DNA of 64,000 nucleotides from Austropuccinia psidii (Eukaryota > Basidiomycota > Pucciniomycetes > Pucciniales > Sphaerophragmiaceae): contig JALGQZ010000009.1 of assembly GCA_023105745.1 (NCBI GenBank), positions 34,710,409-34,774,408 on the forward strand, read 5' to 3'. Of the stretch, positions 14,082 to 25,318 are shown one piece after another. Position numbers and translations under genes: made by a program. The first letter of the stretch is position 1. Each line of letters starts with the position of its first letter. The notes under the pieces are model-generated. The model was given only the letters and a program-made list of their open reading frames with translations, did no database searches and was not told the origin of the DNA.

Positions 14082-14935
14082 GGAGACATGTTCTCATCCT
14101 CATCATCCACCATTTTTTCTCTTGATGAACTGGCATGAGCTGTTCTTGGTTTGGAGGCATATGGATGATGACGTCCAGTGACTTTCTCTTTATGGACCAG
14201 AGGTGAAGATGCATAAAGTTCATCACCTGCCATGCACATCATCAGTTAACACATCAAAAAATTAATGAAGACTGGTCATACTCACAATCTTCAATTGGCT
14301 CCTGAGATCGGACTGACTTGCCTTTAGGTGCCATATCTAACCCATGAAACAAACATATAAAATTGTGAAAAAGGTTATACTCAGAAGTTAAAATGACTTA
14401 CTTTGATGAAGCGTCAATCCTGGATATCCCTCCGACAGACCACTCCAAGTTACATTCTCCAATGGTCTTTGTCGTCGCCCCCCATCCATGTGCCTTTCAT
14501 CACCCACATGAACCTGAGATCCTGATGGAATATTGAGGGTTGGCTGTTTACTTTGGCCAAAGGGATCCTGGGATGCGACTGGATTCCGACCGGGATTAAG
14601 GAGGAACTCACGTGGAAATTTTGATTGGGGATTAGCGTTGAGGAGATTTGAGGTGTGCCTTCTGGCCCCTGAGACACATGAATTTGTGTATTAGTGGGAT
14701 TCGGGGGAATTGGAGTGACGGAAATATTTGGGATTGACCAAGTGCTTGAAGTTGGAGCCTTTGGATTACCCACATCAATGTTAAGACCTGATACATTCAT
14801 TGAGGATGCGATAGGGGTTGTGAGAGGAATGTTGGGACTCAATGGTGACTGTGTTTGAACATATTCTATGCTAGATTCACTATTTGAGTCATGAACAGAA
14901 CCTGAACGGGATTTATGTGACTTGAAAGATGACAT

Positions 14936-15712
14936 AAGGGCCGAAAAAGTACAGTAATATTTTTAACTAGATAAAACACCTCAGTATTATGATAAAATAG
15001 AGTGATATGATATGAAATCTTTTCAAATTTAGAATAGAGAAATTCTATGAATAGTTGGAACTAAGTGTTGCGTGAAAGTCCAATAAGCCTCTTTTTAGGA
15101 GAATCCTCCCTGCCTCCTCTTGAGCTCCTCCGCTTCTATCGGAAACCTTGAAGGATTTACCCACAAAAGAGACATCACCTTTTCATGAAAGGCGAGACAA
15201 TCCAAATCACATTCCAACCAATTAAAAGCCTGCTGCACTCAAACCAAATACCAAGACTTTAGCTGCACTCCGACCCCTTATGTAATAGAGTTATAGCGTT
15301 ATGTCTGTAATAAGGTTTAAGCCATGTACAATGGCATGCCAGCATACATGGTTTGAATGTCAATCCCCTCAAATCAATTATGACACATCCCTATTGGAAC
15401 ACCCCTCAAGGGTCAAAACCGCAGTATCGCCATGTGTAAATAAAATATAATATGTATGAGCATTGAGCAGCATGGCATTTTACCCAATTAAACTCCTAAC
15501 CAATTCCGCCATCCAGGCAAGACATGTTACACTCCATCAGCTGCAGCTCACGCACCATTACAAATGGGATAAAATTCTCAGATGGCTCAAATCATCTCCC
15601 CCTTCATAAATAATCACTCAATTTTTTTGCCAATTAATAACACTCCTAAACACTTTCACAGCAGCCATAGATATTTATACACAAACCAACCGTACTCCCA
15701 ATTCCTGCAACA
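14936..15712. promoter_or_regulatory. Divergent intergenic region of the outer CACTA copy
   Basis: This lies between the start codons of the companion gene (minus, 14935) and the transposase (plus, 15713). It holds a degenerate palindrome at 15323-15350. A TATA-like ATATTTATA lies about 35 bp upstream of the transposase start. Compared with the homologous inner region (21992-22951) it lacks a segment of about 185 bp. No gene is visible. Confidence 0.6.
15323..15350. promoter_or_regulatory. Palindromic intergenic motif, outer copy, decayed
   Basis: The counterpart of the palindrome at 22353-22380. Its core TGGCATGCCA is still symmetric. Each CpG present in the inner copy has become CpA or TpG here, which weakens the outer arms. 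Confidence 0.65.
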
Positions 15713-17965
15713 ATGACAACCCGCCGCTATTCCTCAATGCGTATATGCATGTGTCAACACTGCTCAACTCAAACACACTCTTCCCCTGAGGGTGATAGGC
15801 CTGTAGTTGCCTTCACACCTTTCCAATATACACAGCACATTAAAAAGCTCAAATCAACCATTGCACCCAAATCTCTTCCAAACATCCCTACTTCTGCATC
15901 AGGATCTGAGTGCCCACAACTTCTTTTGGATCAAATATTCCCAGCTGATTATTCACCATTGACCCAAAGCACGTTCTCTACAGCACCGGGGCTCAATTCA
16001 TTTGCACAGAAACCATACAGCAGCAGTCAAACCCTTCCTCCACAACACCTTGGAATGATAATATCTGCCATTCTATCATTAAGGTATAATATACCCCGCA
16101 GGGCTTCACGCATTCTCAACCCCGCCCTAAACCTGCTGATCAAGTCCAGCATCTCAAGCTCCGGTGGTCCCCCCATTGCTGCATTCCATATACCTCAAGA
16201 TCTGAGTACCATATTTGAACATCTCCAATTGGAGCAAGTGATTCAAAACTATATATGTTGTCCTCAATGTTTCTCTCTTAATGGCCTTACTGAATCAGTC
16301 ACAACTGACCAACCCCACTGTCAATGCCATAATGACCCAAATGATCATGATCCCCCTTGCACACAATCATTAGGCAAATTCATCTATTCATTTGAAGCCC
16401 ACACCCAAAACACCACCAACATGAAGCAAAAATTTATACCAACAAAACATTTCATTTATCAAACATTCAAAAATTGGCTTTCCAGATTTCTCCAGCGGGC
16501 TGGAATTATCGACATTCTGCATCAACATCAACAATCCCAAACTCCCAAAGATTCCCCAAAACGTGACGTCTGGGATGGATTGGTCTGGAGACGCTTCACT
16601 GGCACTAGAAATATCCATGAACCCCCATTCATGTCCATTCCTGGTGCATTGGCCTTCTCCATTTATGTGGACTGGTTTAATGCACATAGAAAGTCCACCC
16701 AGCTGGCCAGCATTGGACCTATCATGCTTATTTGTCTTAATCTCCCCCCAAGTGAAAGATTGAAGCCAGAGAATGTCTATGTTGCAGGAATCATCCCTGG
16801 TCCGAAGGAGCCAACTTCCCTTCACTTGAATTATTTATTAATGCCACTCATCAACAAGCTCAAAGAGCTATGGCAAGGTTACCATTTTTCACCCACCTCA
16901 ACAGGTCCTTCAGGATCCTTTATCCGTGTTGCCATTCTCACAGCCATTGCGGATGTGGTTGCCATGTGCAAGCTTACTGGATTTATTTCCCATTCAGGCA
17001 ACCACTTTTGTAATTTTTGCACCATTCAAAAAACTCAAATTGAAGAAATTGGTCCTCAATTTCACTACACGCGCTCATACCAAAGTCATAAATCAACCAT
17101 TGCCAAATGGCTTCGGGCAACCCCACAACAAAGACAAGCAATTTTCTCTGAGTATGGAGTGCGATATTCAATTTTGGAAGACCTTCCCTATTGGGATGCA
17201 ACCAGAATGGTTAATCTTGACATAATGCATAATTTAATACTTGGAATTTTGAAGGATCATGCAACTTTCAAATTGTGCATTCCAGAGTCCAAATCAAAAA
17301 TTTACTTCAGGTCCCGCAGGAAATCCAATGACACCAACAGTTCAGACTCAGATTCCAAGACCTCCAACAGCTCTCTTGATAAAATCACATTGAGAGAGGC
17401 CCGCTCCCTGAGAAGAGACACAGCAAAAATAATAAATGAGCCACTCCCCACTACTTCCACCCAAAAAAACTACTTCCCAATGCCCACCCCTCACACAGAA
17501 CATCCATCTAGTGGTTCTGCAGAGATTCCTTCATTTGATGCCGATTACATCCCCACTTCTGAAATCCCCTCTGAATTGGATATCACTGCACTGAGTGATC
17601 ACCAGATCAAGGGTGAGGCTCTGGAGCATCTCCGTCAAATCATATCTGAGACAATAATTCCCTCATCATGGACAAGAGTACCTCGCAACATGGGTTCCCC
17701 CTCTCATGGTAGCTTAAAAGCCGCTGGATGGGCTCTCTTATATAAGGTCTATATTCCATTTTTAATGCTCAGTCAACAGATGTCATTAGATGTACACCAA
17801 TCTGCCAACATTCAAAGAAAAATGGGTCAGTCAGAAGAACTTGCAAATGAACTAACCAAGAATACATTGCATTTGATTAGTGCTATCAACATTACCACAA
17901 GTTGGACTGTTTCAATAGGAGATGCGACTGCATTTGCTGAACATTGGAAAACATTACGCCTTTCC

Positions 17966-18011
17966 CACCGGGGCAAATCTCGTGTCAATTGTCGGCGATT
18001 GACTTCACGTC
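17966..18011 (+). repeat. Left terminal inverted repeat of the inner CACTA element
   Basis: It begins CACCGGGGCAAATC and continues into a near-palindromic 20-mer (17984-18003) of the form GTCAAT-N8-ATTGAC, then TTCACGTC. It matches the reverse complement of 39269-39314 at 40 of 46 positions. This is the end downstream of the transposase. Confidence 0.93.
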
Positions 18012-18048
18012 AAGCAAACGTCAAGCGAAAATCAAGCGAACGTCGAGC
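18010..18048 (+). promoter_or_regulatory. Subterminal TCAAGC repeats at 11-bp spacing
   Basis: TCAAGC starts at 18010, 18021 and 18032, with a variant TCGAGC at 18043, each 11 bp apart, about one helical turn. The outer element shows the same array inverted (GCTTGA at 40881, 40892, 40903, 40919 and 40930, plus a variant at 40870). Plant CACTA elements carry subterminal repeats bound by an element-encoded protein; that role here is inference. Confidence 0.7.
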
Positions 18049-18274
18049 ACACGTCCTACTCTTGTCTTACACCAAATCCTGTGACATCCAATAATATTCG
18101 TTCCCCTGTGCCTTCAACTCAGATTCCTCACCACCTGATCATCCCACAACCGTCCGATGATTGGTAAAAATTACACCAGACCCGCCTGTTTGCACACACA
18201 CACATCAAAGATGTCCTTCAGCCAGTCTTGATGTAGGCGGGGGGTTTGACTTCACCAGGTCATCCATGAAGTGT

Positions 18275-18575
18275 GCGTGTGCATGCGCGGGGGCGGGTGC
18301 GTTTGCGTGTGCATTGGCGTGTGCGGGTGGGTTTGCGTGTGCATTGGCGTGTGCGGGTGGGTTTGCGTGTGCATTGGCGTGTGCGGGTGGGTTTGCGTGT
18401 GCATTGGCGTGTGCGGGAGCGTGTGCGGGTGGGTTTGCGTGTGCATTGGCGTGTGCAGGTGGGTTTGCGTGTGCATTGGCGTGTGCGGGTGGGTGGGCGT
18501 GTGCATTGGCGTGTGCGGGTGCGTGGGCGTGTGCATTGGCGCATGCGGGTGCACATGCGGGTGTGGGTACGCCAA
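18275..18575. repeat. GT-rich minisatellite, ~30-bp unit
   Basis: About nine imperfect copies of a 30-bp unit containing GCGTGTGCATTGGCGTGTGC. Long open frames run through it on both strands, but they are simple products of the repeat. The outer element has a much shorter, decayed version at 40480-40590, so the array length differs between copies. The stretch 18600-18983, which is homologous to 40226-40460, carries no gene I can recognise. Confidence 0.85.
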
Positions 18576-18983
18576 AGCCGATTCCGCTTCCAACATGATG
18601 ATGGCGCAGTTAGAAATTTTGGATGCTGTGAAAGGTGAGTGTGTGGGTCATTTGATCATTGGACTTGGCTTATTCACACTGTACCCAATGTCAAAATAGT
18701 AAGTTCTTTGTGGCAATGTGAAATAATGGGCTCTGCTTGTCACAATGGCATGTCTCTGTCACTAAATTTTGAGGCAGTTATTTCACTAGCAAAATTGCTA
18801 ATGAATCTGAGAGATTTGCATTTTGGTAGACTAAATATCATGAAATAACGGCTTTATCATTACAAGCAGTCCACATGACAGAGCTTTGTTATCATACAAT
18901 CCACAGTTACCTTCTATTTCTTCTTCTGATATAATCAAGTGTCCATCATCAAAACCAACAGCTTTATAAATATTCAGATGCGG

Positions 18984-21900
18984 TCAATCTGGTAAGAAAT
19001 TCACATCAATCTTCAAAGTTTTTAAGATCAGAAAGTTATTGTTCAGTATGCTAGATGGCTCAGAGACTTTAAAAATGCTATTAATAATACCAAAGCGTCG
19101 GGAGTTGCCCCTCAAAAAACATATCACACTGTTGCTGACATTTTTGGATTCAGTTGAAAATATATTGTCCCCCATATTAATGTTTAAAACTGGAAAATAC
19201 CAAGGTGAGACAATCCTTGAAGTGGGATGACTTGTGGATTGCACGGTATTGTCTAAGCTGATCCAATCAACCATTTCCCTTGTTGCATGAAAAGTCTGTA
19301 AGTACTCAACCAGGCAATCATAATTTTGTTGGTCATGGCGGGATGGCTTGTTATATTTATGGTGATTGAACACGGCAGGTGGCTGTGATTCGAAAAGCTG
19401 TTTTATTTCACATGGCACAGATGGGGATTTCAGGAGAACGGAAAGGTTGGAACATCGACAGATATGTTGAAGTAAGGTTTTATCTATATCATCTATTCAG
19501 AGTTGCAAAAAGTTAGTCTTATTCAGTTCAGGTGTTTAATCAATGTGAATATATTGATCTTATTAATTGACGTACATATCTTGTTGTTTGTTGGCATCTT
19601 TGCAAATACTCCAATCAAGCGCTCATAATCCCATGTGGCTGAGGCTTGTGCTGGGCCACAACGTTGGAAGAGTTCGGGAATATGATCAGCAAAATGATGA
19701 TTTGGTTTACTTTTCTGTTTTGGGAACAGGTGTTGATTGGAAAGGCGGAATTTTTTCCAATGTTCAGCAAATGTAGTCGCATCATCTATTGAAACAGTCC
19801 AGCTTGTGGCAATGTTGATAGCACTAATCAAATGGAATGTATTCTTGGCTAGTTCATTTGCAAGTTCTTCTGACTGACCCATTTTTCTTTGAGTGTTGGC
19901 AGATTGGTGTGCATCTAATGACATCTGTTGACTGAGCATTAGAAATGGAATATAGACCTTATATAAGAGAGCCCATTCAGCGGCTTTTAAGATACCATGA
20001 GAGGGGGAACCCATGTTGCGAGGTACTCTTGTCCATGATGAGGGAATTATTGTCTCAGATATGATTTGACGGAGATGCTCCAGAGCCTCACCCTTGATCT
20101 GGTGATCACTCAGTGCAGTGATATCCAATTCAGAGGGTATTTCAGAAGTGGGGATGTAATCGGCATCAAATGAAGGAATCTCCGCAGAACCACTAGATGG
20201 ATGTTCTGTGTTAGGGGTGGGCATTGGGAAGTAGTTTTTTTGGGTGGAAGTAGGGGGGAGTGGCTCATTTATTATTTTTGCTGTGTCTCTTCTCAGGGAG
20301 CGGGCCTCTCTCAATGTGATTTTATCAAGAGAGCTGTTGGAGGTCTTGGAATCTGAGTCTGAACTGTTGGTGTCATTGGATTTCCTGCGGGACCTGAAGT
20401 AAATTTTTGATTTGGACTCTGGAATGCACAATTTGAAAGTTGCATGATCCTTCAAAATTCCAAGTATTAAATTATGCATTATGTCAAGATTAACCATTCT
20501 GGTTGCATCCCAATAGGGAAGGTCTTCCAAAATTGAATATCGCACTCCATACTCAGAGAAAATTGCTTGTCTTTGTTGTGGGGTTGCCCGAAGCCATTTG
20601 GCAATGGTTGATTTATGACTTTGGTATGAGCGCGTGTAGTGAAATTGAGGACCAATTTCTTCAATTTGAGCTTTGTGAATGGTGCAAAAATTACAAAAGT
20701 GGTTTCCTGAATGGGAAATAAATCCAGTAAGCTTGCGCATGGCAACCACATCCGCAATGGCTGTGAGGATGGCAACACGGATAAAGGATCCTGATGGACC
20801 TGTTGAGGTGGGTGCAAAATGGTAACCTTGCCATAGCTCTTTGAGCTCATTGATGAGTGGCATTAATAGATAATTCAATTGAAGCGCAGTTGGCTCCTTC
20901 GGACCAGGGATGATTCCTGCAACATAGACAGTCTCGGGCTTCAATCTTTCACTTGGGGGGAGATTAAGACAAATAAGCATGATAGGTCCAATGCTAGCCA
21001 ACCGGGTTGACTTTCCATGTGCATTAAACCAGTCCACATATATGGAGAAGGCCAATGCACCAGGAATGGACATGAATGGGGGGTCATGGATATTTCTAGT
21101 GCCAGTGAAGCGTCTCCAGACCAATCCATCCCAGACGTCACGTTTTGGGGAATCTTCGGGAGTTTGGGATTGTTGATGTTGATGCAGAATGTCCATAATT
21201 CCAGCCCGCTGGAGAAATCTGGCAAGCCAATTTTTGAATGGTTGATAAATGAAATGTTTTGTTGGTATAAATTTTTGCTTCATGTTGGTTGTGTTTTGGG
21301 TGTGGGGTTCAGATGAATAGATGAATTTGCCTAATGATTGTGTGCAAGGGGGATCATGATCATTTTGGTCATTATGGCGTTGACAGTGGGGTTGGTCAGT
21401 TGTGACTGATTCAGTAAGGCCATTAAGAGAGAAAAATTGAGGACAACATATATAGTTTTGAATCACTGGCTCCAATTGGAGATGTTCAAATATGGTACTC
21501 AGATCTTGAGGTATATGGAATGCAGGAGCGGGGGGACCAGCTGAGCTTGAGATACTGGACTTGATCAGCAGGTTCAGGGCGGGGTTGAGTATGCGTGAAG
21601 CCCTGCGGGGTAAATTATACCTTAATGATAGAATGGCAGATATTATCATTCCTAGGTCTTGTGGGGGAAGGGTTTGACTGCCACTATATGGTTTCTGTGC
21701 AGTTGAATTGAGACCCGCTGGAGTTGGGAAAGTGCTTTGGGTCAAACGTGAATAATCAGCTGGGAAGATTTGATCCAATAGAATTTGTGGGCAACCAGAT
21801 CCTGATGCAGAAGTAGGGATGTTTGGAAGAGATTTGGGTGCAATGGTTGATTTGAGCTTTTTAATGTGCTGTTTATATTGGAAAGGTGTGAAGGCAACTC

Positions 21901-21991
21901 CAGGCCTATCACCCTCAGGGGAAGAGTGTGTTTGAGTTGAGCAGTGTTGACACATGCATATACGCATTGAGGAATATGGCCGGGTTGTCAT
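18984..21991 (-). CDS. tnp2-type CACTA transposase, inner copy, C-terminally truncated
   Basis: Exons 21991-19576 and 19492-18984, with an 83-bp intron (GTACGT...AG), give 974 codons. This should be the DDE/D-type enzyme that cuts and joins the element's ends in the nucleus. An N-terminal CMCQHCSTQT cluster is followed by a second cysteine cluster and the tnp2 core: DGLVWRRF, IYVDWFNAHG, NLPPSERLKPE, AGIIPGPKEPT, NHFCNFC, DLPYWDATRM and DIMHNLILGILKDH. YERLIGVFAKMPTNNK spans the splice region and QHICRCSNL follows it. Compared with the outer copy, a TGG codon has become TGA at 18986-18984, removing about 50 residues. Whether the shortened protein works is unknown. It is divergent from the companion gene, 960 bp apart. 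The ATG is shared by both copies. Confidence 0.9.
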
Positions 21992-22951
21992 TGTTGCAGG
22001 AATTGGGAGTACGGTTGGTTTGTGTATAAATATCTATGGTTGATGTGAAAGTGTTTAGGAGTGTTATTAATTGGAAATAAAATTCAGTGATTATTTATGA
22101 AGGGGGAGATGATTTGAGCCAGCTGAGGATTTTATCCCATTTGTAATGGTGCATGAGCTGCAGTGGATAAAGTTTAACATGTCTCATCTGGATGGCGGAA
22201 TTGGTTAGGCGTTTAATTGGGTAAAATGCCATGCTGCTCAATGCTCATACATATTCTAGTTTATTTACACATTGTGATAGTGCGGGTTTGACCATTGAGG
22301 GCGTTCCATTAGTGAAGTGTTACCATTGAATTGAGGGGATTAACATTTAATCCATGTACGCTGGCACGCCATCGTACATGGTTTAAACCTTATTACAGAC
22401 ATAACTATATAACTCTATTACATAAGGGGTTGGAGTGCAGCTAAAGTCTTGTTATTTGGTTTGAGTACGGCGGGCTTTGAATCAGTTGGAATGTGATTTG
22501 GATTGTCTTGCCTTTCGTGAAAAGGTGATGTCTCTTTTGTGGGTAAATCCTTCATGAATATACCCCTTTACAGATGTACAATGTTGGGGAATTTCAATGC
22601 ATATATTGGCAGTTTGGATAATTCACAAAATGTGACAATGGGGAGGCGGAAATGTTACCAAATATGATTACCTATGGATGATGGGTCCCCTTTCAGATCA
22701 AAGAAATATCACATTATATGCTGGTAGGCCGTGCAGGGTGGTTTCCGACAAAAGCGGAGGAGCTCAAGAGGAGGCAGGGAGGATTCTCCTCAAAAGAGTC
22801 TTATCCGACTTCCACACAACACTTAGTTCCAACTATTCATAGAATTTCTCTATTCTAAATTTGAAAAGATTTCATATCATATCACTCTATTTTATCATAA
22901 TACTGAGGTGTTTTATCTAGTTAAAAATATTACTGTACTTTTTCGGCCCTT
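21992..22951. promoter_or_regulatory. Divergent promoter region between transposase and companion gene
   Basis: This 960-bp gap contains the palindrome at 22353-22380 and, on the minus strand, a TATATTTATA-like box about 35-45 bp from the transposase ATG. A segment of about 185 bp (roughly 22555-22740) is absent from the outer copy. No open frame of interest. Confidence 0.6.
22353..22380. promoter_or_regulatory. Palindromic intergenic motif 1
   Basis: A 28-bp interrupted palindrome with arms CATGTACG and CGTACATG around TGGCACGCCA-type symmetry. It lies about 360 bp upstream of the transposase ATG and about 570 bp upstream of the companion gene. Related palindromes sit at 28251, 33359, 35270 and 38149. 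Confidence 0.75.
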
Positions 22952-25012
22952 ATGTCATCTTTCAAGTCACATAAATCCCGTTCAGGTTCTGTTCATGACT
23001 CAAATAGTGAATCTAGCATAGAATATGTTCAAACACAGTCACCATTGAGTCCCAACATTCCTCTCACAACCCCTATCGCATCCTCAATGAATGTATCAGG
23101 TCTTAACATTGATGTGGGCAATCCAAAGGCTCCAACTTCAAGCACTTGGTCAATCCCAAATATTTCCGTCACTCCAATTCCCCCGAATCCCACTAATACA
23201 CAAATTCATGTGTCTCAGGGGCCAGAAGGCACACCTCAAATCTCCTCACACGCTAATCCCCAATCAAAATTTCCACGTGAGTTCCTCCTTAATCCCGGTC
23301 GGAATCCAGTCGCATCCCAGGATCCATTTGGCCAAAGTAAACAGCCAACCCTCAATATTCCATCAGGATGGCAGGTTCATGTGGGTGATGAAAGGCGCAT
23401 GGATGGGGGGCGACGAAAAAGACCTTTGGAAAATGTATCTTGGAGTGGTCTGTCGGAGGGAAATCCAGTATTGACGCTTCATCAAAGTAAGTCATTTGAA
23501 TTTTGGAGTAGAAACTTATTCACAATTTGATATGTTTGTTTCATGGGTTAGATATGGCACCTAAAGGCAAGTCAGTCCGATCTCAGGAGCCAATTGAAGA
23601 TCGTGAGGATGACCAGTCTTCATTAATGTTTTGATGTGTTAACTGATGATTTGCATAGCAGGGGATGTACTTTATGCGTTTTCACCTCTGGTCCATAAAG
23701 AGAAAGTCACTGGACGTCATCATCCATATGCCTCCAAACCAAGAACGGGTCATGCCAGTACATCAAGAGAAACAATGGTGGATGATGAGGATGAGAACAT
23801 GTCTCTGACTCAAAGTGAAAGAAATGACGAACCAAGGAGGGAAAATTTCACAGCGCATGAGCAAGGCACTCAATCAAATAGTGAGTTCACCCATCCTCAG
23901 CTGGGCCTCGCCCAGAGTATGCTTGAACAATCCGAGGTCAGACAGCAAAGGAACCAGGCCCGCAAAGCTCACAATGTGGCGAAACGTGCAAGCCAGAAGG
24001 AGCAACAAAAATGGCTGAAGGCAGAACTTCCAGAGAATGTCCATGGAATGAGATCAGCAGTACACGCACATTGCCTGTTCCTACTCAAAGTTAGGGATAA
24101 GGATTTTTCCTCACTACCAGCACCACCCAGCACAGAAGAGCGTGAAATTGCAATTCAAGTGGCTGCTCATCTCGGTTATGTCCCCGAGGATGTGTTCAAT
24201 GAGCCATCAACACAGGTTCAGTCTCAGGGTTTCCAAAGCTACTGCAAAAATGAGCTCCACAAGCTAGGACTAAAGCGATTCACTTGGGACTGGGAGAGCT
24301 CATGGCAACATCCGTTCAACGAGCTGATGTCTATGGTTTTTTACCATACATTCCGTCTCGCACTTGTCAGCACTGAGTATCATCACTACTGTTGGAACAA
24401 GGATCATAACAACTATGGGGTCGTGGCGGCTTTAATGGAGCGATATTTCACTTATTTGAAAAGAGAATTGAAGTCTATTCAAAAGGATGCCGAGTATTTG
24501 GTAAAAAAGAAAGAGAATCAAAAGCTCGCAAAGATTCATGAAAGAGTTAGTTACTGTATCTCTTCTTCATTGTGGACCAAGTCTGATGATGATCTACTTG
24601 ATTATGTGCAGACCTGTGAGCGCCGTCGTGAATGGTGTGATACGGCTAAATTTCCCATCCTAGCATCACAATTCAATGACCCTCGAGTATGCTCAGATAC
24701 TGAGGAGGTACGGGAAAATGGCCGTCAAGTTTACCGCAAAGTGGGATTACGCTGGCGCTCCCAGTTATTTAATTATTTGGTATTGAAAATGGATAGAGAC
24801 ATAGAGTTTTGTAATTGGATAAAAAAAAAGGTAAAAAAACTATTGATAGATTGCCAGAATTACGATCGACAGATGATGGTGATATTCCGGAAGGCCTATC
24901 ATTTCAGGTATTTGATCAAGATTGGCTCAAAGGCTGTAGTAGAATGCAGACTAGCGCCCTCAAGATACTTGACATGCCAGTTATTAGGCCTAATGGTGAT
25001 GCTCTGCAATAA
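22952..25012 (+). pseudogene. Conserved CACTA companion protein, inner copy, one frameshift
   Basis: Exons 22952-23486, 23552-23602 and 23662 onward, with GT-AG introns. The second donor is GTGAGG here but GTGAGT in the outer copy. The product is about 640 residues: a Ser/Pro/Thr-rich N-terminus, a KxxQRRNQARKAHN-like basic segment, a helical middle part around WDWESSWQHPFNELM, then CERRREWCD, CSDTEE, YRKVGLRWRS and, near the end, GLSFQVFDQDWLKG. The order (short acidic SDxEE box, Y-x6-WRS, and GLP/S...Y/F..WL end) resembles uncharacterised basidiomycete proteins that I associate with transposons. No catalytic domain is evident. A 1-bp slip in an A/G run near 24830 shifts the last ~65 codons relative to the outer copy. 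It converges on SNF2, which ends at 25319. Confidence 0.75.
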
Positions 25013-25318
25013 CTTAGTAATTTGTCACGGTATAGCACTGTGACAAATTAAAATTTTGTGAATTATTTGTGCAGGTGTAATAAAATCTGATTATTATCTC
25101 TTAAGGATGCAACAACTTGCTAAATATGTTAGAATATAGACAATATGAATTGAAATGTATCACCGTCTCCCTTGCAATAATACTCTATTGCTCATTTTCA
25201 TTGAGGAAATATTGAAGAAGTTCGATCCAGCTCATGGTGTTCATAATTGTGGACCTGTGCCAGAGTCAACAGGAGTTATCAACTTTGTCAATCACAAATT
25301 ATATAATATCAGTAAGGC

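Larger units (their letters stand above)
2161..14935 (-). pseudogene. CACTA companion gene, outer copy, split by an LTR retrotransposon
   Basis: This is the homologue of the plus-strand gene at 22952-25012, read on the minus strand. The 5' part is 14935-14082 and the 3' part 3372-2161; the 3373-14081 retrotransposon and its 5-bp duplication lie between them. Independently of that insertion it carries a 1-bp deletion in exon 1 (near 14640), a TGA near 2998-3000 and a TGA at 2377-2379. At the site where the inner copy has a 1-bp slip in an A/G run, this copy keeps the longer run, so its last ~75 codons are in frame with the rest. It shares a divergent intergenic region with the transposase that starts at 15713. 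It is certainly inactive. Confidence 0.87.

Noticed and set aside
18161..18699. Several long overlapping frames on both strands rich in Cys/Gly/Ala/Val or His/Thr/Pro
   Set aside because: They are produced by the GT-rich 30-bp minisatellite, which has no stops in most frames. There is no independent coding sign, and the outer copy has lost most of the array.
19523..21991. KDZ or Plavaka-type transposase, or a Starship captain
   Set aside because: The motifs (DWFNAHG, NLPP, AGIIPGPKEP, PYWDATR, DIMHN), CACC ends and a 3-bp duplication fit tnp2/CACTA. No tyrosine recombinase (DUF3435) is seen.
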